A stretch of 64,000 nt of DNA from CPC320 sp002336405 (GCA_949372595.1 CASIAN010000008.1:186001-250000), one strand, 5' to 3'. Positions 18,467 to 28,169 are shown, numbered from the stretch's first letter. Made by a program: numbers and translations. Notes: generated by a model from the letters alone, not told the origin.

Positions 18467-18567
18467 TCGGGCTGCAATCCTCATCCATGTTGGGGCTCAA
18501 ACCCAAAGAAATGGACTGCGCTGTCGCTATATGCGCAAAAGCCAAGGGGGAGCGGCTGCATGGCTGA
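18463..18567 (+). CDS. Possible 34-residue micro-ORF bridging nuoG and nuoH
   Basis: Starts with an ATG that overlaps the nuoG stop (ATGA) and ends at a TGA overlapping the first codons of nuoH. It fills the 93-base gap exactly, as expected for translational coupling. The product (MIGLQSSSMLGLKPKE...) has two cysteines and no membrane helix, and I recognise no family. Without it nuoH would be the only large unbridged step in this part of the operon. It could equally be non-coding spacer read by chance. Confidence 0.35.
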   Translation: MIGLQSSSMLGLKPKEMDCAVAICAKAKGERLHG

Positions 18568-19597
18568 TTTCTTAGCAACGCCAGCCGGAATAGGGCTGCT
18601 GATATTTGCGCAATGTCTTGCGATGTTGGGCTTTGTGATGATCAGCTTGCTGTTTTTGGTCTATGGCGACCGCAAAATATGGGCGGCTGTGCAAATGCGC
18701 CGCGGACCAAATGTGGTCGGCGCTTTTGGCCTGTTGCAATCGGTTGCCGATGCTTTGAAATATGTGGTCAAAGAGGTGGTTATTCCCGCAGGCGTCGACA
18801 AGACGGTATTTTTACTCGCACCGCTGATGTCATTCGTGCTGGCGGTGATCGCTTGGGCGGTGATCCCGTTCAATGACACTTGGGTTCTGTCCAACATAAA
18901 CGTGGCGATTTTATATGTTTTTGCGGTCTCGTCGCTGGAAGTCTACGGGGTGATCATGGGGGGCTGGGCCTCTAATTCCAAATATGCCTTCTTGGGGTCA
19001 TTGCGTTCGGCCGCGCAGATGATTTCTTATGAGGTGTCAATTGGGCTGATTATCATCGGTGTGATCCTGTCCACGGGCTCGATGAATTTTGGGGATATCG
19101 TTCGTGCTCAGGATGGGGCTTACGGATTTTTCAGCTGGTATTGGTTGCCACATTTTCCGATGGTGTTTTTATTTTTCATCTCGGCGCTGGCCGAAACCAA
19201 CCGGCCGCCGTTTGATTTGCCTGAGGCAGAATCAGAACTGGTTGCAGGCTATCAGGTGGAATATAGCTCGACCCCGTTTTTGTTGTTTATGGCCGGCGAA
19301 TATATTGCGATTTTCTTGATGTGCGCGCTGACCTCGCTGTTGTTTTTTGGCGGTTGGCTGTCGCCGATCCCAGGCCTGCCCGACGGGGCGCTTTGGATGG
19401 TCGGGAAAATGGCGTTTTTCTTCTTTATCTTTGCGATGGTAAAGGCGATTACACCGCGTTATCGCTATGATCAGTTAATGCGTTTGGGCTGGAAGGTCTT
19501 TTTACCGTTTAGTCTGTTCTGGGTGGTTCTTGTGGCGTTTTTTGCGAAATTTGAGGCCTTTGGCGGCGCCTATGCCCGCTGGGCTGTAGGAGGTTAG
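18560..19597 (+). CDS. nuoH: NADH-quinone oxidoreductase subunit H
   Basis: A 345-residue membrane subunit with about eight helices that links the peripheral arm to the membrane arm and forms the quinone tunnel. Signature segments: YGDRKIWAAVQMRRGPN, ALAETNRPPFDLPEAESELV and the GYQVEYSS loop. The conserved Glu/Asp residues of the cytoplasmic loops are retained. Preceded by GGGGGAGCGG. Confidence 0.96.
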   Translation: MADFLATPAGIGLLIFAQCLAMLGFVMISLLFLVYGDRKIWAAVQMRRGPNVVGAFGLLQSVADALKYVVKEVVIPAGVDKTVFLLAPLMSFVLAVIAWAVIPFNDTWVLSNINVAILYVFAVSSLEVYGVIMGGWASNSKYAFLGSLRSAAQMISYEVSIGLIIIGVILSTGSMNFGDIVRAQDGAYGFFSWYWLPHFPMVFLFFISALAETNRPPFDLPEAESELVAGYQVEYSSTPFLLFMAGEYIAIFLMCALTSLLFFGGWLSPIPGLPDGALWMVGKMAFFFFIFAMVKAITPRYRYDQLMRLGWKVFLPFSLFWVVLVAFFAKFEAFGGAYARWAVGG

Positions 19598-19598
19598 A

Positions 19599-20093
19599 AT
19601 GGCTCAGATTGACTATACCCGCGCTGCGAAATATTTCTTGCTTATGGATTTTTTCCAAGGATTTAAACTGGGTTTAAAGTATTTTTTCGCCCCCAAGGTG
19701 ACGATTAACTATCCGCATGAAAAAGGCCCCCTCAGCCCGCGGTTTCGCGGCGAACATGCACTGCGCCGCTATGCCAATGGCGCAGAGCGTTGCATCGCGT
19801 GCAAGCTCTGTGAAGCGGTCTGCCCGGCGCAAGCGATCACCATTGATGCCGAACCACGGGATGACGGAAGCCGCCGTACCACGCGCTATGATATCGACAT
19901 GACGAAGTGCATTTATTGTGGTTTTTGTCAGGAGGCCTGCCCGGTTGATGCGATTGTTGAGGGACCAAATTTTGAATTCGCGACGGAAACCCGCGAAGAG
20001 CTGTATTACGATAAAAGCAAGCTGTTGGAAAATGGCGATCGCTGGGAGGCTGAAATAGCCCGCAACCTCGAACTGGACGCGCCGTATAGATGA
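19599..20093 (+). CDS. nuoI: NADH-quinone oxidoreductase subunit I
   Basis: 164 residues with two [4Fe-4S] motifs, CIACKLCEAVCP and CIYCGFCQEACP (clusters N6a and N6b), carrying electrons from NuoG to NuoB. N-terminal amphipathic helix (FLLMDFFQGFKLGLKYFF). Begins one base after nuoH, with AGGAGG upstream, and overlaps the next gene by four bases. Confidence 0.96.
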   Translation: MAQIDYTRAAKYFLLMDFFQGFKLGLKYFFAPKVTINYPHEKGPLSPRFRGEHALRRYANGAERCIACKLCEAVCPAQAITIDAEPRDDGSRRTTRYDIDMTKCIYCGFCQEACPVDAIVEGPNFEFATETREELYYDKSKLLENGDRWEAEIARNLELDAPYR

Positions 20094-20503
20094 GTGATGA
20101 CAACAACCCCTTTGACGATATGGTGAACGCTGCGCAAAAAATGGCGCAGGCGCTGAACCCATCTTTGGCGTCGCTGTCGTCAAAGGAATTTGAAGCGTTT
20201 ATCCCGCAGATGCCAAAAGAGTTGATGGAATTGACCTTTGGCAATGCGAGCAACAAGGACGGGCTGTCGGCCAAGAGCCGTCTGCTGCTGACTTTGGCGG
20301 GGCTGACTATGCAAGGCGTGCAGGCCGAGGCGCCGCTGCGGTTGACGGTGCGCAGCTTGCTTGAGGCCGGGGCCCAAAAGCAAGAAATAAAAGAGGCGAT
20401 TGCAATGATGTCGGTATTTGCCGGCGTGCCGGCCATGACCCGCGCAATGGAAGTGGCACAGCAGGTGCTGGAGCCCAAGCCCGAGGCGGGAGAGACGACA
20501 TGA
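20090..20503 (+). CDS. Carboxymuconolactone-decarboxylase-like protein in the nuo operon
   Basis: A 137-residue, mostly helical protein. Its middle (SRLLLTLAGLTMQGV, then VRSLLEAGAQKQEIKEAIAM) follows the AhpD/CMD fold pattern. No CxxC or other cysteine is present, so the peroxidase-reducing activity of AhpD is ruled out by sequence. The gene has ATGA overlaps with both nuoI and nuoJ, so it is tightly built into the operon; similar ORFs stand here in related Rhodobacterales. Function unknown. Confidence 0.72.
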   Translation: MSDDNNPFDDMVNAAQKMAQALNPSLASLSSKEFEAFIPQMPKELMELTFGNASNKDGLSAKSRLLLTLAGLTMQGVQAEAPLRLTVRSLLEAGAQKQEIKEAIAMMSVFAGVPAMTRAMEVAQQVLEPKPEAGETT

Positions 20504-21108
20504 GTGTGACGGTTTTTGCATTTTATCTGTTTGCCGTAAGTGCCTTGGCGGGGGGCTTGTTTACCGTGATCAGCCGCAATCCTGTGCATTCGGTGCTTTG
20601 GTTGATCCTGTCGTTTCTCAGTTCGGCGGGGTTGTTTGTGTTATTGGGTGCCGAATTCGTCGCCATGTTGCTGATCATCGTCTATGTGGGGGCGGTCGCG
20701 GTGTTGTTTTTATTCGTGGTGATGATGCTTGACGTGGATTTTTCCGAACTCAGGGCAGAGATGGCAAAATATCTGCCCTTGGCGCTTTTGATTGGTGTGG
20801 TTTTGTTGATGCAATTCTCAGTGGCTATCGGGGTTTGGGTATTCAGCGATCAGGCATTGTCTGCGCGTGCGGCGGTGCCGCCTGCGGCAACGCATAATAC
20901 TGCGGCACTGGGGTTGTTGATTTATGACCAGTATTTCTTGTTGTTTCAACTGGCCGGGTTGATTCTTTTGGTGGCGATGATCGGCGCAATTGTGCTGACA
21001 TTGCGGCACCGCGTCGATGTAAAGCGCCAAGATGTGCATGCCCAAATGTGGCGGGATCCGGCGGTGGCAATGGAATTGAAAGATGTAAAACCCGGCGAGG
21101 GGCTGTAA
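20500..21108 (+). CDS. nuoJ: NADH-quinone oxidoreductase subunit J
   Basis: A 202-residue membrane subunit with five predicted helices. Contains the conserved NPVHSVLWLILSF and the GAEFVAMLLIIVYVGAVAVL helix, which includes the pi-bulge region involved in coupling. ATGA overlap with the CMD-like gene. An 84-base gap, ending in GAGGAAGAG, precedes nuoK. Confidence 0.95.
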   Translation: MSVTVFAFYLFAVSALAGGLFTVISRNPVHSVLWLILSFLSSAGLFVLLGAEFVAMLLIIVYVGAVAVLFLFVVMMLDVDFSELRAEMAKYLPLALLIGVVLLMQFSVAIGVWVFSDQALSARAAVPPAATHNTAALGLLIYDQYFLLFQLAGLILLVAMIGAIVLTLRHRVDVKRQDVHAQMWRDPAVAMELKDVKPGEGL

Positions 21109-21192
21109 AGCGGCAATTGTATCATCAAAGCCTGATCGGGGCATAATCGCCGCAATAGACCGGCACTGAGGCAAGGGAAACCGAGGAAGAGT

Positions 21193-21498
21193 ATGATTGG
21201 TTTAGAACATTACTTGGCGGTTGCTGCGACGTTGTTTATCATCGGGGTTTTCGGGCTGTTCCTGAACCGGAAAAACGTCATTATCTTATTGATGTCGATC
21301 GAGTTGATGCTGCTTGCGGTCAATATCAATCTCGTCGCCTTCTCAAGCTTTTTGGGCGATCTGGTCGGGCAGGTCTTTACCTTGTTCGTATTGACGGTTG
21401 CCGCCGCAGAAGCGGCGATTGGTCTGGCCATCTTAGTGTGCTTCTTTCGCAATCGTGGCACGATCGATGTTGAAGATGTCAACGTGATGAAAGGGTAA
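21193..21498 (+). CDS. nuoK: NADH-quinone oxidoreductase subunit K
   Basis: A 101-residue, three-helix MrpC-like subunit with LMSIELMLLAVNIN, the conserved membrane Glu (SIELM), and a second Glu in AAAEAAIGLAILV. Start supported by GAGGAAGAG just upstream. Six bases before nuoL. Confidence 0.96.
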   Translation: MIGLEHYLAVAATLFIIGVFGLFLNRKNVIILLMSIELMLLAVNINLVAFSSFLGDLVGQVFTLFVLTVAAAEAAIGLAILVCFFRNRGTIDVEDVNVMKG

Positions 21499-21504
21499 CT
21501 TATC

Positions 21505-23622
21505 ATGGAAACCCTGATCCTTTTCTCCCCTCTCATGGGGGCGCTGATTGCAGGTTTTGGCTGGCGGATTATCGGTGAACAGGCCGCGCTTTGGGTGAGT
21601 ACGGGGTTTTTGTTCTTCGCCTGTTTGCTAAGTTGGATCGTCTTTATATCGCACGATGGCGTCACCGAGCAGATACAATTAATGCGCTGGATCGAAAGCG
21701 GCACCTTGGCGACCGATTGGTCAATCCGGCTGGACCGGTTAACGGCGATTATGCTGATTGTTGTGACCACAGTGTCAGCTTTGGTGCATCTTTACAGCTT
21801 TGGGTATATGGCGGATGATCCGGCTTGGGAGGCGGGCGAAAGTTATAAACCACGCTTTTTCGCCTATCTGTCGTTTTTCACCTTTACGATGTTGATGCTG
21901 GTGACTTCGGATAACCTGATTCAGATGTTTTTTGGTTGGGAAGGTGTTGGCGTCGCCTCTTACCTTTTGATCGGCTTTTACTATCGCAAACCGACTGCGA
22001 ACGCTGCGGCGATTAAGGCGTTTGTGGTCAATCGTGTTGGTGACGTGGGCTTTGCGCTGGGTATTTTTGCATTGTATATGACGGTGGACAGTATCCGCTT
22101 TGACGATGTGTTTGGAGCTGCGCCGGCGCTGGCGAATATGCAACTGCATTTTTTGTGGTCGGATTGGAATGCCGCCAACCTGATTGCGATTTTGCTGTTC
22201 ATTGGTGCCATGGGTAAATCGGCGCAATTGTTTTTACACACATGGCTGCCTGACGCGATGGAGGGCCCAACCCCGGTTTCGGCGCTGATCCACGCAGCCA
22301 CCATGGTGACCGCGGGTGTGTTTCTGGTCTGTCGAATGTCGCCGCTGATTGAATATGCCCCAGAGGCCAAAACCCTTATAACGTTCATAGGCGCTTCGAC
22401 GGCGCTGTTTGCGGCCAGTGTGGGGCTGGTGCAGACCGATATTAAGCGGGTGATTGCTTATTCGACCTGCTCGCAGCTGGGCTATATGTTTGTCGCCGCA
22501 GGTGTTGGGGTCTATTCGGTGGCGATGTTCCATCTGCTAACCCATGCGTTTTTCAAAGCGATGCTGTTTCTGGGCGCGGGCAGTGTGATTCATGCGATGC
22601 ACCATGAGCAGGATATGCGCAATTACGGCGGTTTGCGCAAAAAAATTCCTTATACGTTCTGGGCGATGATGATCGGTACATTGGCAATTACCGGGGTCGG
22701 TATTCCCTTGACGCATATTGGGTTTGCCGGATTTTTGTCGAAAGACGCGGTGATTGAAAGCGCTTGGGCCGGCACGCAGGGCGGCTATGGCTTTTGGCTG
22801 TTGGTGGTCGCGGCTCTGTTTACCTCTTTTTATAGTTGGCGTTTGATGTTCATGACATTTTATGGCACGGCGCGCGGCAATCAAGACACCCACGCTCACG
22901 CCCATGAAAGTCCGGGCGTGATGTTATTTCCGCTTGGGGTATTGGCGGTTGGCGCGGTGTTCAGCGGCATGGTCTGGTACGGCAGCTTTTTTGGAGATCA
23001 CGCTCAGGTCAACCGATTTTTCGGGATGGCCGAGCCTCATGTTGAGGCGGCTGGTGCCGGTTTTGGTGAACAAAACAGCCACAGTAAAGATGAAAGTAAA
23101 GATAACAGCAGTGATGATGCCACTACCGATTCTGCCCAGACGTCGGCGGCTCTTGCGTTTGGGCCCGCACCACAAGGCGCGTTGTTTAAGGCGGTGGACA
23201 ATCATGTCATGGATAGGGCGCATCACGCGCCCACTTGGGTCAAACTTAGCCCGTTTATCGCGATGCTTTTAGGCTTTGTCACCGCGTGCTGGTTTTATCT
23301 GTGGGATCCACAGATGCCGAAATATCTAGTCAAACATCAGCGGCCATTATATTTATTCCTGCTCAACAAGTGGTATTTTGATGAAATCTTTGAGATCATT
23401 TTGATCTCGCCGGCGAAAAAACTGGGTCGGTTCCTGTGGAAACGCGGGGATGGAGATGTCATCGATGGCACATTGAACGGGGTGGCTATGGGACTTATTC
23501 CGTTTTTCACGCGGGTGCTGGGGATGGCCCAATCGGGCTATATCTTCACCTATGCGCTTGCAATGGTGCTAGGCATTGTTGGGTTGATAACTTGGATGAC
23601 CCTAAGTGGCGGGGGCTTTTAA
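21505..23622 (+). CDS. nuoL: NADH-quinone oxidoreductase subunit L
   Basis: A 705-residue antiporter-like proton-pumping subunit with about 16 helices. It has the family core FFGWEGVGVASYLLIGFYY, LPDAMEGPTPVSALIHAATM and the lysine-bearing helices. Between helices near residues 510-550 lies a polar insert rich in Ser, Asp, Asn and Lys. Its end overlaps the upstream region of nuoM. Confidence 0.96.
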   Translation: METLILFSPLMGALIAGFGWRIIGEQAALWVSTGFLFFACLLSWIVFISHDGVTEQIQLMRWIESGTLATDWSIRLDRLTAIMLIVVTTVSALVHLYSFGYMADDPAWEAGESYKPRFFAYLSFFTFTMLMLVTSDNLIQMFFGWEGVGVASYLLIGFYYRKPTANAAAIKAFVVNRVGDVGFALGIFALYMTVDSIRFDDVFGAAPALANMQLHFLWSDWNAANLIAILLFIGAMGKSAQLFLHTWLPDAMEGPTPVSALIHAATMVTAGVFLVCRMSPLIEYAPEAKTLITFIGASTALFAASVGLVQTDIKRVIAYSTCSQLGYMFVAAGVGVYSVAMFHLLTHAFFKAMLFLGAGSVIHAMHHEQDMRNYGGLRKKIPYTFWAMMIGTLAITGVGIPLTHIGFAGFLSKDAVIESAWAGTQGGYGFWLLVVAALFTSFYSWRLMFMTFYGTARGNQDTHAHAHESPGVMLFPLGVLAVGAVFSGMVWYGSFFGDHAQVNRFFGMAEPHVEAAGAGFGEQNSHSKDESKDNSSDDATTDSAQTSAALAFGPAPQGALFKAVDNHVMDRAHHAPTWVKLSPFIAMLLGFVTACWFYLWDPQMPKYLVKHQRPLYLFLLNKWYFDEIFEIILISPAKKLGRFLWKRGDGDVIDGTLNGVAMGLIPFFTRVLGMAQSGYIFTYALAMVLGIVGLITWMTLSGGGF

Positions 23623-23623
23623 A

Positions 23624-25186
23624 GTGGAAAACCTGCTGTCAATCGTGACCCTGTTGCCGGCAATGGCTGCGCTAATCCTGTTGATGTTTTTACGTGGCGA
23701 GGATGCAGCGGCGCAAAGCAATGCCAAATGGACCGCGATGATTGCAACCAGCGCCACATTTTTGGTGTCGTTGATCATCTTGGTACAGTTTGATCCAGCC
23801 GAGACCGGCTTTCAGATGGTGGAAGAAAGCAATTGGCTTATGGGGTTGAAATACCGCATGGGCGTGGACGGGATCAGCGTTTTATTCGTGATGCTGACGA
23901 CATTTATGATGCCCTTGGTGATTGCCGCCAGTTGGAACGTCACCAATAGGGTCAAGGAATATATGATTGCGTTTCTGATCCTCGAGACGCTGATGCTGGG
24001 TGTCTTTATGGCGCTGGATCTGGTGTTGTTCTATCTGTTCTTTGAGGCTGGCCTGATCCCGATGTTTTTGATCATTGGCATCTGGGGTGGCGCCAACAGA
24101 ATCTATGCTTCGTTCAAGTTCTTTTTGTATACGTTTCTTGGTTCGGTTCTGATGCTGGTCGCGATGGTGGCGATGTATGCCGAGGCGGGAACAACCTGTA
24201 TCGGGGCGTGTTCAGACGGGATTGCATTGATTTCGCATGGCTTTGCCTTCGACACTCTTCACGTGCTTGGAATTCCGGTGGTTGGCGGGATGCAGACATT
24301 AATGTTCGTGGCGTTTTTTGCCAGTTTTGCCGTTAAGATGCCAATGTGGCCGGTACATACTTGGTTGCCAGATGCGCATGTGCAGGCCCCGACTGCCGGC
24401 TCGGTCGTATTGGCTGCGATTTTGTTGAAAATGGGTGGTTACGGATTTTTACGCTTTAGTCTGCCGATGTTTCCCATCGGTGCATCCGTAATGACCGACT
24501 TTGTGCTGTGGTTGTCAGCAATTGCAATTGTGTATACTTCGCTTGTGGCCTTGGTCCAAGAAGATATGAAAAAGCTGATCGCCTATTCATCGGTGGCACA
24601 TATGGGCTATGTCACCATGGGTATTTTTGCCGCCAATCAACAGGGCATCGACGGCGCGATCTTTCAGATGATCAGCCACGGCTTTATCTCGGGCGCGTTA
24701 TTTCTCTGCGTCGGGGTCGTCTATGACCGTATCCACAGCCGCAAGATTGCCGATTATGGCGGGCTGGTGAACCGGATGCCCGCCTATGCGCTTATCTTTA
24801 TGCTGTTCACCATGGCCAATGTCGGATTGCCCGGCACCTCGGGCTTTGTCGGAGAGTTTCTGACCTTGGTGGGCATTTTTCAGGTCAATACTTGGGTGGC
24901 GGTGGTGGCCACTTTTGGCGTGATCCTATCGGCCTCTTATGCGCTTTGGCTGTACAGGCGCGTGATGATGGGTCAGTTGATCAAGGAGAGCCTTAAAATG
25001 ATCACGGATATGGACCGGCGTGAAAAGGCCATTTTTGCCCCCCTAGTGGTCATGACACTCTTGCTGGGCGTCTATCCGGCGCTGGTGCTTGATCTTATCG
25101 GCCCCTCGGTAGAGGCGCTGGTTACACAATATGAAACGGCGATTGCCGCGGCCCATGGGTCCGGTACGCTGGCCGCCTCGCAGTGA
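23624..25186 (+). CDS. nuoM: NADH-quinone oxidoreductase subunit M
   Basis: About 520 residues, an antiporter-like subunit with 14 helices; LFYLFFEAGLIPMFLIIGIWG and TWLPDAHVQAPTAGSV are diagnostic. Starts with GTG at 23624, one base after the nuoL stop, with GGGGG 8 bases upstream; an in-frame GTG at 23606 inside nuoL is less likely. Confidence 0.95.
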   Translation: MENLLSIVTLLPAMAALILLMFLRGEDAAAQSNAKWTAMIATSATFLVSLIILVQFDPAETGFQMVEESNWLMGLKYRMGVDGISVLFVMLTTFMMPLVIAASWNVTNRVKEYMIAFLILETLMLGVFMALDLVLFYLFFEAGLIPMFLIIGIWGGANRIYASFKFFLYTFLGSVLMLVAMVAMYAEAGTTCIGACSDGIALISHGFAFDTLHVLGIPVVGGMQTLMFVAFFASFAVKMPMWPVHTWLPDAHVQAPTAGSVVLAAILLKMGGYGFLRFSLPMFPIGASVMTDFVLWLSAIAIVYTSLVALVQEDMKKLIAYSSVAHMGYVTMGIFAANQQGIDGAIFQMISHGFISGALFLCVGVVYDRIHSRKIADYGGLVNRMPAYALIFMLFTMANVGLPGTSGFVGEFLTLVGIFQVNTWVAVVATFGVILSASYALWLYRRVMMGQLIKESLKMITDMDRREKAIFAPLVVMTLLLGVYPALVLDLIGPSVEALVTQYETAIAAAHGSGTLAASQ

Positions 25187-25198
25187 CAGGAGCATCAC

Positions 25199-26641
25199 AT
25201 GATCCAGACTGATCTGATCATTATTCTGCCGGAGATCATCATTTCGGTTTGCGCTATGCTGGCCCTTGTTGTGTCTGTCTACTCGGGCAAGGACGCGCTG
25301 GCCTCCCGGTTGGTGCTGTTAACCTCGGCACTGTTCGTGGTCATGGCGCTGTGGATTGGCAATTCCGGTGGCGAGAGCCAAAGCGCCTTTGGCGGGATGT
25401 TCCAAGATGATGCTTATGCGCGGTTCTGCAAAGTGGTTATCTTGCTGTCTGCCGCTGCCGTCTTAGTGATGGGGCGCGATTATATGCTGCGCACGGGCCT
25501 ATTGCGATTTGAATACCCATTGCTGATCGCATTTTCAGTGGTGGGTATGATGGTTATGGTCTCAGCAGGCGATTTAATGGCGCTTTATATGGGCCTTGAG
25601 CTACAGTCTCTGGCGCTTTACGTGGTCGCTGCATTGCGTCGCGACAGCGTGAAATCGACTGAGGCGGGATTGAAGTATTTCGTTCTGGGAGCGCTGTCAT
25701 CAGGTTTGCTGCTGTATGGGGCGTCCTTGACTTATGGCTATGCGGGCACCACGGGGTTCAATGGTATTATCGAAAGCACCAGCGGAGGACAGGCGTCGAT
25801 GGGCCTCCTTTTCGGTCTGGTATTCGTGATCGCCGGGTTGGCGTTCAAAGTGTCGGTGGTGCCATTTCATATGTGGACGCCGGACGTGTACGAGGGGGCG
25901 CCGACGCCGATTACTGCGTTTTTTGCCACCGCCCCAAAAATGGCGGCGATGGGGCTGTTTGCCCGGGTTCTGTATGATGCGTTTGGCGGGGTGATTGGTG
26001 ACTGGCAGCAGATCCTTGCCCTGCTGTCGGTGTTGTCGATGTTTCTCGGTGCGGTCGCCGCCATCGGTCAGAGCGATATCAAACGCCTGATGGCCTATTC
26101 TTCGATTGCACATATGGGATACGCGCTGATCGGACTTGCGGCGGGCACCGCGCAGGGGGTACAGGCCATGCTGGTCTATATGGCGGTCTATGTCACGATG
26201 AACCTTGGCACCTTTGCCTTCATCTTGTCGATGGAAAAAGATGGTCGGCCGGTGACCAAGATCGCCTCCCTGAACCTGTATGCCAACCGTGCGCCGACCA
26301 AAGCGATTGCAATGTTGGTTTTGTTGTTCAGCCTGGCAGGCGTACCGCCGTTTCTTGGGTTTTTTGCCAAGTTTGGTGTGTGGAGTGCCGCGATTGATGC
26401 CGGGATGATTTGGCTGGTGTTTGCCAGTGCAATCGCCAGCGCCATTGGCGCGTATTATTATCTGCGCATCGTCTATCTAATGTATTTCGGGGAGGAAGTC
26501 GATGAGGCGCTCAACGGCGGCGGCTCGCCGGTGCTTTGGGGGGTGCTGATGGCGGCTGCGGCAATCATGGTGTTTGGGATTGTTAACCTGTTCGGCATCA
26601 ATGGGTCCGCGGCCAGTGCGGCGGCAGCCCTTGTCAATTAA
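25199..26641 (+). CDS. nuoN: NADH-quinone oxidoreductase subunit N
   Basis: 480 residues, the third antiporter-like subunit, with MGLELQSLALYVVAA, KYFVLGALSSGLLLYG and HMWTPDVYEGAPTPITAF. ATG at 25199 follows ACAGGAGCATC. Last complex I subunit; the biotin ligase frame overlaps its end. Confidence 0.96.
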   Translation: MIQTDLIIILPEIIISVCAMLALVVSVYSGKDALASRLVLLTSALFVVMALWIGNSGGESQSAFGGMFQDDAYARFCKVVILLSAAAVLVMGRDYMLRTGLLRFEYPLLIAFSVVGMMVMVSAGDLMALYMGLELQSLALYVVAALRRDSVKSTEAGLKYFVLGALSSGLLLYGASLTYGYAGTTGFNGIIESTSGGQASMGLLFGLVFVIAGLAFKVSVVPFHMWTPDVYEGAPTPITAFFATAPKMAAMGLFARVLYDAFGGVIGDWQQILALLSVLSMFLGAVAAIGQSDIKRLMAYSSIAHMGYALIGLAAGTAQGVQAMLVYMAVYVTMNLGTFAFILSMEKDGRPVTKIASLNLYANRAPTKAIAMLVLLFSLAGVPPFLGFFAKFGVWSAAIDAGMIWLVFASAIASAIGAYYYLRIVYLMYFGEEVDEALNGGGSPVLWGVLMAAAAIMVFGIVNLFGINGSAASAAAALVN

Positions 26642-27383
26642 AGTACCTGACGGCTATGGCCTGCGTGTTCTAGACGAAGTGGATAGCACCAATACCGAGG
26701 CGGCGCGTCTTGTGGGGCAATTGGCTGGTCCTGAATGGATTTTGGCCCGGCGCCAAACAAATGGTCGGGGGCGGCGCGGGCGGGCATGGTCTGATCCGGT
26801 TGGAAATTTTGCGGCCTCTTTGGTGTTATTTCCAAAACAATCGCCCGAACAGATTGCGCTGCGTTCCTTTGTTGCTGCACTGGCGCTTTATGATGCGTTT
26901 GTTGCCACAACAGGGCGTTCGGACGCTCTTGCGCTTAAATGGCCGAATGATGTGTTGTTAAATGGCGGTAAAGTGGCGGGTATTTTGCTCGAGACCACAG
27001 CGCTTTCGGGTGGTGGGTTTGCGCTGACCATCGGTTTTGGGGTGAACCTAGTACATATCCCGCAGTCAAGCCGGCTTGAGACGCGTGCAACACCGCCAGT
27101 TTGCGTGCTGAGCGAAACTGGCACTGCACTTGAGGCGGAAGAGTTTTTGGCAGAGCTGGCCATTGCCTACGCCCACCATGAAACGCAGTTTTGCGCCTAT
27201 GGGTTCTCATCGATCCGCCAGGCTTGGCTGGCCCGTGCCGCGCGCTTGGGTGAGATAATTACGGCGCGTATCGGATCCAACGAGATTACGGGCCGATTTG
27301 ACACCATCGACGAGACAGGGCATTTGATCCTAACCACTGCACAAGGTCGGCAGGCAATCGCTGCGGCGGATGTTTTCTTTTGA
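26631..27383 (+). CDS. birA: Biotin-[acetyl-CoA-carboxylase] ligase
   Basis: About 250 residues with the biotin-ligase core: DEVDSTNTEA, GRGRRGRAWSDPVGN (biotinyl-AMP loop), LKWPNDVLLNGGKVAGILLE and a C-terminal SH3-like domain. There is no N-terminal DNA-binding domain, so it is a ligase only, not a repressor. It would biotinylate the EAMKM lysine of the carboxylase at the left edge. The start is uncertain: I use TTG 26631, overlapping nuoN by 11 bases; ATG 26601 and GTG 26616 are also in frame. It follows nuoN directly, a common Rhodobacterales order. Confidence 0.88.
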   Translation: MSIKVPDGYGLRVLDEVDSTNTEAARLVGQLAGPEWILARRQTNGRGRRGRAWSDPVGNFAASLVLFPKQSPEQIALRSFVAALALYDAFVATTGRSDALALKWPNDVLLNGGKVAGILLETTALSGGGFALTIGFGVNLVHIPQSSRLETRATPPVCVLSETGTALEAEEFLAELAIAYAHHETQFCAYGFSSIRQAWLARAARLGEIITARIGSNEITGRFDTIDETGHLILTTAQGRQAIAAADVFF

Positions 27384-27395
27384 TGGAGGCTGCAT

Positions 27396-28169
27396 ATGTT
27401 ACTCGCAATAGATTGCGGCAACACCAATACGGTTTTTTCGATCTGGACAGGATCAGAGTTTATCGGCACGTGGCGCATTGCGACCGATCAGCAACGCACA
27501 GCTGATCAGTATTACGTCTGGCTATCATCGTTGATGACCCTCAGAAAGATTGAGGCGGATATCACCGATGTGATTATCTCGTCGACGGTGCCCCGGGTGG
27601 TGTTTAACCTGCGTATATTGGCGGATCGATATTTCAACACCCGCCCTTTTGTCGTGGGTAAACCTGATTGCGCGCTTCCGGTCGATGTGCGGGTGGATGA
27701 GGGCACTGGCGTGGGGCCTGACCGTTTGGTAAACACGGTCGCGGGGTATGACCTGTTTGGTGGCGATCTGATTCTTGTGGATTTTGGCACGGCGACAACT
27801 TTTGACGTGGTTGATGCCGATGGTGCCTATGTTGGCGGCGCGATTGCACCGGGAGTGAACCTGTCGCTGCAAGCGCTGCACGAGGCGGCGGCCGCGCTGC
27901 CGCATGTCGATATTGCCAAACCGCAGCGGGTGGTTGGCACCAACACGGTGGCTTGTATGCAATCGGGCGTTTTTTGGGGCTATGTCGGGCTTGTGCGCGA
28001 GATTTGCGACCGCATCAAGGCTGAGCGGGCGCGACCCATGCAGGTCATAGCCACCGGTGGCCTCGCACCGTTATTTCAACAGACAGACGCGCTCTTTGAC
28101 GCAATCGAAGAAACTTTAACCATGCACGGGCTGACCGTGATTCATAAATATAATATAGGAAAAACCTGA
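27396..28169 (+). CDS. coaX: Type III pantothenate kinase
   Basis: 257 residues with the ASKHA-fold landmarks of CoaX: N-terminal DCGNTNTVFS (phosphate 1), GPDRLVN and DFGTATTFDVVD (phosphate 2). It phosphorylates pantothenate in the first step of CoA synthesis. ATG at 27396 with GGAGG upstream; 12 bases after birA and 3 before rnj. Confidence 0.95.
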   Translation: MLLAIDCGNTNTVFSIWTGSEFIGTWRIATDQQRTADQYYVWLSSLMTLRKIEADITDVIISSTVPRVVFNLRILADRYFNTRPFVVGKPDCALPVDVRVDEGTGVGPDRLVNTVAGYDLFGGDLILVDFGTATTFDVVDADGAYVGGAIAPGVNLSLQALHEAAAALPHVDIAKPQRVVGTNTVACMQSGVFWGYVGLVREICDRIKAERARPMQVIATGGLAPLFQQTDALFDAIEETLTMHGLTVIHKYNIGKT

